DNA of 28,381 bases, from contig JBPEWV010000014.1 in the NCBI GenBank assembly GCA_052032335.1, positions 1 through 28,381 of the forward strand, in the 5' to 3' direction. Below are positions 23,264 to 28,381 of the stretch, piece after piece (the first letter of the stretch is position 1; each line of letters begins with the position of its first letter). A model generated the notes under the pieces. It searched no databases, was not told the origin of the DNA, and saw nothing but the letters and a program-made list of their open reading frames with translations. The position numbers were made by a program, and so were the translations under genes. Source of the DNA: Pleionea sp052032335. GTDB lineage: Bacteria > Pseudomonadota > Gammaproteobacteria > Enterobacterales > Kangiellaceae.

Positions 23264-23986
23264 GTGCAACAGGATCCCAACGACGAGTTACTCAAGTTAA
23301 CTTTTTATGCGACACCGTCGCACCGATGCTCTTACCTTGAAGAACATCAAGCAACGACGGTATTTTTAGATCCGGAAAAAAAGATTAGTCAACGCTTGTA
23401 CACCCGATTGAGTGAAACCGGTTTTCGACGCAGCGGCAATCACATTTATCGCCCCCACTGCGAAACCTGTCAGGCCTGCGTTCCGGTCAGAATTCCAGTG
23501 AAAAAATTCAAACCCAGTCGCTCACAAAAACGCTGCTTGAATAAAGCCCATCATCTGCAATCTCGGCTTGAGCCGGCGCAATTCAGCGATGAGCATTACC
23601 GGATGTATGAGCGCTATTTAGGCGACCGTCACGCCGATGGCGACATGTACCCGCCCACAGAACAGCAATATCGGGAATTTTTATTCAGTCCTTGGGCAAA
23701 CACCCAATTTTTATCATTTTACGACGATGAAAAATTAATTGCCTGCGCTGTGGTTGATATGTTGGAACATGGTATGTCGGCCGTCTATACCTACTTTGAT
23801 CCGGATTACGCCGGGTTCAGCCCTGGCAAACTCGCGATTTTAAGAATGATCGAGTCGGCCAAAGACAATAACCTCGACTTCGTGTACCTGGGTTATCTGG
23901 TTAAAGACTGCCGAAAGATGAAATATAAGTCGGAATATCGACCTCTGGACTGTTTCATTGGCAATCGCTGGGTGTTGCTGACATAG
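23264..23986 (+). CDS. bpt: Leucyl-tRNA-protein transferase Bpt
   Basis: Bacterial relative of eukaryotic ATE1 arginyltransferase; the characterised Vibrio member adds Leu to N-terminal Asp or Glu. It is often labelled arginyltransferase (ate). The chosen start GTG 23264, with GGAA seven bases before, gives 240 residues, typical of the family, and begins QQDPNDELLKLTFYATPSHRCSYL. The longer frame back to 23177 would overlap aat by about 70 bp. Conserved elements are the cysteine cluster CETCQACVPVRIPV, YERYLGDRHADGDMYPP, and the C-terminal LDFVYLGYLVKDCRKMKYK. It is in an operon with aat and its substrate range complements it. Confidence 0.92.
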   Translation: MQQDPNDELLKLTFYATPSHRCSYLEEHQATTVFLDPEKKISQRLYTRLSETGFRRSGNHIYRPHCETCQACVPVRIPVKKFKPSRSQKRCLNKAHHLQSRLEPAQFSDEHYRMYERYLGDRHADGDMYPPTEQQYREFLFSPWANTQFLSFYDDEKLIACAVVDMLEHGMSAVYTYFDPDYAGFSPGKLAILRMIESAKDNNLDFVYLGYLVKDCRKMKYKSEYRPLDCFIGNRWVLLT

Positions 23987-24086
23987 CATTCTCGAGGCCA
24001 AACGACTGAATACCTCAGTTGATTTAACCAGGGAATCCAAATTTTCGATATTTTTGCCGATAAATCGTTCAAAATCGTAAATTTTT

Positions 24087-24115
24087 TTGATTATTCGCCG
24101 CTATTAGGGCATCAT
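24087..24115 (+). promoter_or_regulatory. Candidate promoter of infA
   Basis: TTGATT (24087-24092), a 17-bp spacer and CATCAT (24110-24115), about 42 bp before the infA start. AAGG precedes the ATG. It is a fair but not strong match. Confidence 0.45.
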
Positions 24116-24157
24116 TACGCGCTCAAATTTCAGGATATTGAAAGGTATTACTAATCA

Positions 24158-24376
24158 ATGGCGAAAGAAGACCATATTGAAATGCAAGGTACCGTTCTAG
24201 AAACGTTACCTAATACTATGTTCCGCGTTGAACTAGAGAATGGACACGTTGTCACCGCGCATATTTCTGGGAAAATGCGTAAGAACTACATTCGAATCTT
24301 AACTGGCGATCAAGTTACGGTTGAAATGACACCTTATGACCTTTCAAAAGGTCGGATAATTTTCCGCTCTCGCTAA
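24158..24376 (+). CDS. infA: Translation initiation factor IF-1
   Basis: Binds the ribosomal A site and supports IF2 and IF3 during initiation. The 72 residues form one S1/OB-fold domain and match E. coli IF-1 almost throughout (EDHIEMQGTVLETLPNTMF, VTAHISGKMRKNYIRIL, VTVEMTPYDLSKGRI). Adjacency to aat is conserved with E. coli. It is followed by a perfect terminator shared with converging clpA. Confidence 0.98.
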   Translation: MAKEDHIEMQGTVLETLPNTMFRVELENGHVVTAHISGKMRKNYIRILTGDQVTVEMTPYDLSKGRIIFRSR

Positions 24377-24391
24377 AACAGCATTGGTAAT

Positions 24392-24420
24392 AAAAAAAGG
24401 CCTGTCACAGGCCTTTTTTT
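24392..24420. terminator. Bidirectional terminator, infA / clpA
   Basis: AAAAAAAGGCCTG / CAGGCCTTTTTTT, a perfect 13-bp stem with a 3-nt loop and T runs on both strands, between convergent infA and clpA. Confidence 0.9.
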
Positions 24421-24446
24421 ATTCTTGTTTTAAAACTGGCCAGCAA

Positions 24447-26723
24447 CTAGGTTGTTGCCACCTCTTCTTTACCAATTACCTCGAAGTTCAGTTTATCATC
24501 ACCTTCGCTCAGGGATATTTTTACCTGCCCGCCCTGAGTAAGACGACCGAACAACAACTCGTCGGCGAGCGGTTTCTTCAGCTCTTCGCGAATCACGCGC
24601 TCCATCGGGCGAGCGCCCATATTGACATCATACCCTTTGTCGCAAAGCCATTTTCGCGCCGTTTGAGACACTTCTAGACTGACGTGTTTGTCGTCCAGTT
24701 GTGTTTGCAGCTCAACTATGAACTTATCAACCACCGAAAGAATAACTTCTTCCGACAACCCTCTGAACCAGACGATCGCGTCGAGACGATTTCGAAACTC
24801 AGGGGTGAATGTATTATTAATGACTTCGATATTGTCATTGTCACGCTCGTTTTGTTGGAAACCGATTGAGGGTTTGATCAGTTCTGCCGCGCCTGCGTTG
24901 GTGGTCATCACCAAAATAACGTTTCTAAAATCCGCTTTTCGGCCGTTATTGTCGGTTAACGTTCCGTGATCCATAACCTGCAATAACAGATTATAAACGT
25001 CAGGATGCGCCTTCTCGATTTCATCCAGCAGCACCACCGCATGCGGATTTTTGTTCACCGCTTCGGTTAATAAACCGCCTTGATCGTAACCCACATACCC
25101 CGGGGGCGCCCCAATCAAACGCGATACCGTATGTCGCTCCATATATTCCGACATATCAAACCGAATCAACTCAATGCCCATAGCTTTCGCCAATTGACGG
25201 GTCACTTCGGTTTTGCCAACCCCTGTAGGGCCAGCAAACAAGAACGAGCCAACCGGCTTGTCTTCAATGCCCAATCCGGAACGCGAAAGCTTGATGGCGT
25301 TGGATAAAGTATCGATAGCTTCGTCTTGACCAAACACCACCATTTTCAAGTTTCGGTCGAGATTTTTCAGAGAATCTTTATCCGATGCAGACACCGTTTT
25401 TGGCGGTATCTTGGCAATTTTCGCAATGATATTTTCGATGTCATGAACGCCAATGACTTTCTTCCGTTTGTTCTCTGGCTGCAAACGTTGATTGGCACCC
25501 GCCTCGTCAATTACATCGATTGCCTTGTCGGGTAAATGTCGATCGTTAATGTAGCGCGCCGATAATTCCGCGGCGGCTTTAAGAGCTGGCGATGAATACT
25601 TCACATCATGATGTGATTCGTATCGCGACTTCAAACCTTTCAAAATTTTGATGGTTTCTTCGACGCTCGGTTCATTGATATCGACTTTTTGAAAACGTCG
25701 TGCCAGCGCACGATCTTTTTCGAAAATTCCGCGATACTCCTGAAAGGTGGTTGATCCCATGCAGCGCAATTCACCACTGGCAAGCATTGGCTTGATCAAA
25801 TTCGAGGCATCCATAACACCGCCCGACGCGGCACCGGCACCAATAATGGTGTGAATTTCGTCAATAAATAAAACAGCGTGGTCTTGTTTCTTCAATTCAG
25901 CGAGCAGTGCTTTCAGGCGCTTTTCAAAATCACCGCGGTATTTGGTCCCGGCCAATAATGCACCTAAGTCGAGCGAGTAAACGTGGGCATCTTTGATGAC
26001 TTCCGGCACGTCCTCATCAACAATTCGCTTTGCCAGACCTTCAGCAATCGCCGTTTTACCGACCCCCGCTTCACCCACAAATAAAGGGTTATTTTTTCTG
26101 CGACGACACAATATCTGAACCGCACGCTCTAATTCGGGTCCGCGGCCGACTAATGGGTCAATCCGCCCCTCTTTTGCCATGGCATTCAAATTTGTGGCGT
26201 AGGCTTCTAGTGGACTTTTGCCGGTGGATTCTTGTCCCGGTTCTTCCTCGGTTTCAGAAGTCGTATTGGTGTCGACTTCTTCGTCGCCCACTTTCGAAAT
26301 GCCATGAGAAATGTAATTAACAATATCCAGTCGGGTGATCTTCTGTTGTTGCAACAGATAGACCGCCTGAGACTCTTGCTCACTGAAGATGGCCACCAAA
26401 ACGTTGGCACCCGTCACTTCTTTCTTGCCGGACGATTGAACATGGAAAACAGCACGCTGCAAAACTCGTTGAAAGCCGAGCGTGGGTTGGGTTTCTCGCG
26501 CTTCGTCATGTTGCGGAATCAATGGCGTGGTTTCGTCGACAAAGTCGGTTAGCTGCTGTTTCAGCTCCGCCAGATCAGCACCGCACGACTGCAATACGTT
26601 CGATGCAATCAGGTTATCGAGCAATGCCAACAGCAAATGCTCAACGGTCATAAATTCGTGACGTTTATCACGCGCTTGTTTGAACGCAAGGTTTAACGTC
26701 AATTCCAGATCTTTACTTAGCAT
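24447..26723 (-). CDS. clpA: ClpA, ATPase subunit of ClpAP
   Basis: Hexameric AAA+ unfoldase that feeds substrates to ClpP, 758 residues exactly as in E. coli. The N-terminal double Clp-N domain (1-145), where ClpS docks, is followed by an acidic linker (about 146-166), D1 with Walker A GEAGVGKT (217-224) and Walker B VLFIDEIH (284-291), and D2 with Walker A GPTGVGKT (498-505) and VVLLDEIEKAH. The ClpP-binding loop is IGF in KPSIGFQQNE, versus IGL in E. coli. It lies 43 bp downstream of clpS, same strand. The N-degron-making enzymes aat and bpt are just across the infA terminator. Confidence 0.97.
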   Translation of the reverse strand: MLSKDLELTLNLAFKQARDKRHEFMTVEHLLLALLDNLIASNVLQSCGADLAELKQQLTDFVDETTPLIPQHDEARETQPTLGFQRVLQRAVFHVQSSGKKEVTGANVLVAIFSEQESQAVYLLQQQKITRLDIVNYISHGISKVGDEEVDTNTTSETEEEPGQESTGKSPLEAYATNLNAMAKEGRIDPLVGRGPELERAVQILCRRRKNNPLFVGEAGVGKTAIAEGLAKRIVDEDVPEVIKDAHVYSLDLGALLAGTKYRGDFEKRLKALLAELKKQDHAVLFIDEIHTIIGAGAASGGVMDASNLIKPMLASGELRCMGSTTFQEYRGIFEKDRALARRFQKVDINEPSVEETIKILKGLKSRYESHHDVKYSSPALKAAAELSARYINDRHLPDKAIDVIDEAGANQRLQPENKRKKVIGVHDIENIIAKIAKIPPKTVSASDKDSLKNLDRNLKMVVFGQDEAIDTLSNAIKLSRSGLGIEDKPVGSFLFAGPTGVGKTEVTRQLAKAMGIELIRFDMSEYMERHTVSRLIGAPPGYVGYDQGGLLTEAVNKNPHAVVLLDEIEKAHPDVYNLLLQVMDHGTLTDNNGRKADFRNVILVMTTNAGAAELIKPSIGFQQNERDNDNIEVINNTFTPEFRNRLDAIVWFRGLSEEVILSVVDKFIVELQTQLDDKHVSLEVSQTARKWLCDKGYDVNMGARPMERVIREELKKPLADELLFGRLTQGGQVKISLSEGDDKLNFEVIGKEEVATT

Positions 26724-26766
26724 AACAACACCTTATACCGCTGAGGTTAAATCTGCTTCAAAGGGT

Positions 26767-27093
26767 TCATGCTTCTTCCATGACGCACATCAACGGGTGT
26801 TGATTGGCCTTTGAATACTCGTTTACTTGCACAACTTTCGTTTCTGCGAGTTCGCTACGGTAAATACCACAGACACCTTTGCCTTCGTAATGTACCTGCA
26901 ACATAATTTTAGTGGCTTCTTCACGTTGTTTCCCAAAAAATTTCATGATTACTTCAACCACAAAATCCATCGGAGAATAATCATCGTTCAAAAGGACCAC
27001 TTTGTACATGGGCGGCGGCTTAACTTCAGGTTCTGATTCCTCTACCGCGACCCCGTGATCGATTTCCCAATCGTTCTGACCTTGTTGACTCAT
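26767..27093 (-). CDS. clpS: ClpS adaptor (N-recognin)
   Basis: Delivers proteins with N-terminal Leu, Phe, Tyr or Trp to ClpAP. The 108 residues (E. coli 106) contain a flexible N-terminal extension (1-28) needed for delivery, then the folded core. Residues of the N-degron pocket are all visible: Asn36-Asp37-Asp38 and Met42 in LLNDDYSPMDFV, Met64 and His68 in KIMLQVHYEGKG. It is the first gene of clpS-clpA and divergent from cspD, as in E. coli. Confidence 0.97.
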   Translation of the reverse strand: MSQQGQNDWEIDHGVAVEESEPEVKPPPMYKVVLLNDDYSPMDFVVEVIMKFFGKQREEATKIMLQVHYEGKGVCGIYRSELAETKVVQVNEYSKANQHPLMCVMEEA

Positions 27094-27340
27094 AATTTAA
27101 GTTTAGATTACCGGTAAAATTTTGCTGAAAAATGTGACATGGAAATCAGAATACCACAACACGGTTTATGTATGGTGATAATGGGCTCGAAAATGACAAT
27201 TTTCAAGCCTTATCTCAAGCTGGATCTTGACAATGCTCATTATTTGTGCAAATCATTGGTCTGGTGCTTCAAATCGTAATTAAAAACAAAAAGTTAGCGA
27301 TTTGAGATGTAATCACTGCATAGGATAGAGGAACGTAGTT
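27094..27340. promoter_or_regulatory. clpS-cspD divergent region
   Basis: 247 bp between divergent clpS and cspD. On the plus strand a perfect -35 TTGACA (27227-27232) has AATCAT (27251-27256) as its best -10, at 18 bp spacing, which leaves an approximately 80-nt cspD leader. No clear clpS promoter was picked. Confidence 0.4.
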
Positions 27341-27565
27341 ATGCCTACAGGAACCGTTAAATGGTTTAATAATGCTAAAGGGTACGGGTTCATTAAATCC
27401 GAGGAGGGGGACGAAGACATCTTCGTTCATTATTCGACCATACATATGGACGGCTATCGCAGCTTAAAGGCTGGACAAGAAGTCAAATTCGAAGTCAGTG
27501 AAGGACCCAAGGGCCTGCACGCTTCTGACATAGTACCTGCTGGTAACTCTGAATCGAACCAATAA
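27341..27565 (+). CDS. cspD: Cold-shock-like protein CspD
   Basis: Single cold-shock domain, 74 residues as in E. coli CspD (GTVKWFNNAKGYGFI, DIFVHYSTI, MDGYRSLKAGQEVKFEV, GPKGLHASDIVP). RNP1 is KGYGFI (13-18) and RNP2 DIFVHY (26-31). CspD binds single-stranded DNA and inhibits replication in stationary phase in E. coli. The STIHMDGYRSLKAGQ segment and the location next to clpS separate it from CspA-type proteins. A terminator follows directly. Confidence 0.95.
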   Translation: MPTGTVKWFNNAKGYGFIKSEEGDEDIFVHYSTIHMDGYRSLKAGQEVKFEVSEGPKGLHASDIVPAGNSESNQ

Positions 27566-27568
27566 AAT

Positions 27569-27597
27569 AAAGGCTCCCGACGGAGCCTTTATTTTTT
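27569..27597 (+). terminator. Terminator after cspD
   Basis: AAAGGCTCC / GGAGCCTTT with a 4-nt loop followed by ATTTTTT, just past the cspD stop. Confidence 0.85.
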
Positions 27598-27684
27598 GAT
27601 ATCAAGTTTCGGCTCAACACCCTGCCCTTTGTTATTAAATTGGGCCAGGTCATCGCTCGCTTAAAACTTGTCGCTTTAGCGCCG

Positions 27685-28381
27685 TTATTTTAACGACGCT
27701 AAAATGTTATTGAACACCTCACAGGGGCGCATTGCCTGTGATGCCAACTGTGGATCTGGACGGAAGTAACCGCCAATATCCATTGCCTTACCTTGCACCG
27801 CATTCAGTTCGCCAACGATTTGCTGCTCATTTTCCGCCAACGATTTTGCAATTTCGCTAAAGGTCGACTGCAACTCTTTATCGTCGGTTTGTGCGGCCAA
27901 TGCTTCGGCCCAATAAGCGGCCAAATAGAAGTGACTGCCTCTGTTGTCCAACTCACCGACTTTTCGAGAAGGCGATTTGTTGTTCATCAGGAACTTGGCC
28001 GTCGCCTGATCCAATGTTTTACCCAGAACAACCGCTTTCGGGTTATCAAATTTCTGACCAAGATGCTCCAGAGAAACAGCCAGAGCCAAAAATTCACCCA
28101 ATGAATCCCATCGTAAATGGTTCTCTTTTTCAAACTGTTGAACATGTTTCGGCGCAGATCCGCCAGCGCCTGTTTCGAACAGTCCACCACCATTCATTAA
28201 CGGCACAATAGACAACATTTTCGCGCTGGTACCCAGCTCGAGTATTGGGAATAAGTCGGTCAGATAATCGCGCAAAACGTTACCGGTTACTGAAATGGTG
28301 TCTTTCCCTTCGCGAATTCGCTCTAATGAGAACCGAGTGGCTTCAACCGGCGACATAATATGAATGTCCAGGCCGTCAGTA
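27685..28381 (-). CDS. icd: Monomeric NADP isocitrate dehydrogenase (partial)
   Basis: C-terminal part of the large monomeric isocitrate dehydrogenase (about 740 residues when complete), which makes 2-oxoglutarate, CO2 and NADPH in the citric acid cycle. The reading frame stays open to the window edge at 28381, so the N-terminal two-thirds is outside. The ATG at 28356 is internal, because in-frame TDGLDIHI precedes it. Recognisable blocks are EATRFSLERIREG, SVTGNVLRDYLTDLFPILEL, LSIVPLMNGGGLFETGAGGS, LRWDSLGEFLALAVSLEHL, KVGELDNRGSHFYLAAYWAE, MDIGGYFRPD, and MRPCEVFNNIL near the end. It is unrelated in length and sequence to E. coli dimeric Icd. Confidence 0.93.
   Translation of the reverse strand, partial: TDGLDIHIMSPVEATRFSLERIREGKDTISVTGNVLRDYLTDLFPILELGTSAKMLSIVPLMNGGGLFETGAGGSAPKHVQQFEKENHLRWDSLGEFLALAVSLEHLGQKFDNPKAVVLGKTLDQATAKFLMNNKSPSRKVGELDNRGSHFYLAAYWAEALAAQTDDKELQSTFSEIAKSLAENEQQIVGELNAVQGKAMDIGGYFRPDPQLASQAMRPCEVFNNILASLK

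Overview
The window is ordinary-looking chromosomal backbone from a gammaproteobacterium of moderate GC content. Several gene orders match those known from Escherichia coli and relatives: uvrY-uvrC-pgsA followed by tRNA-Gly, tRNA-Cys and tRNA-Leu (uvrY-uvrC-pgsA-glyW-cysT-leuZ in E. coli), trxB / lrp-ftsK-lolA-rarA-serS, aat / infA, and clpA-clpS divergent from cspD. Differences from E. coli (crcB inside the rarA-serS operon, ald between lrp and trxB, a second tRNA-protein transferase after aat, a monomeric isocitrate dehydrogenase) suggest a marine or environmental gammaproteobacterium. A Kangiella-like lineage is a guess, not a demonstrated assignment. No insertion sequence, prophage, integrase, CRISPR array or rRNA was seen.

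Layout. 1-2739 (minus): M61 peptidase then xthA, with a terminator after xthA. 3007-3971 (minus): a small DUF6316-like protein and a small outer-membrane beta-barrel protein. 4141-4979 (minus): tandem promoters, tRNA-Gly, a terminator, tRNA-Cys and tRNA-Leu, followed by two degenerate tRNA-Leu-derived 119-bp units. 4959-8151 (minus): gacA/uvrY-uvrC-pgsA. 8556-8974 (minus): tRNA-Ser(UGA) followed by two 182-bp-period repeats carrying the tRNA 3' end, a terminator and a conserved 35-codon reading frame. 9180-12662 (plus): yccA, tusDCB, tusE and two tandem MlaC-family genes. 12729-19382 (minus): lrp, ftsK, lolA, rarA, crcB, serS. 19509-21754 (plus): ald and trxB. 21786-22457 (minus): PilZ protein. 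22534-24376 (plus): aat, bpt, infA. 24447-27093 (minus): clpS-clpA. 27341-27565 (plus): cspD. 27685-28381 (minus): 3' part of a monomeric NADP isocitrate dehydrogenase, cut by the window edge.

Functional themes. DNA repair: xthA, uvrC, rarA. Translation and tRNA modification: four tRNAs, serS, infA and tusBCDE (2-thiouridine sulfur relay). Envelope: pgsA, lolA, two MlaC proteins, the outer-membrane barrel. Proteolysis: aat and bpt attach leucine or phenylalanine to protein N-termini and clpS/clpA deliver such proteins to ClpP, so a whole bacterial N-degron pathway except ClpP lies within about 4.6 kb. Chromosome segregation and amino-acid regulation: ftsK, lrp, ald.

The most unusual material is non-coding. 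At two unrelated tRNA loci the DNA just downstream of the tRNA holds tandem repeats that include the tRNA 3' end. This recalls the E. coli tyrT repeats (rtT RNA, with the basic peptide Tpr), but for tRNA-Ser and tRNA-Leu. These are the best candidates here for something undescribed.
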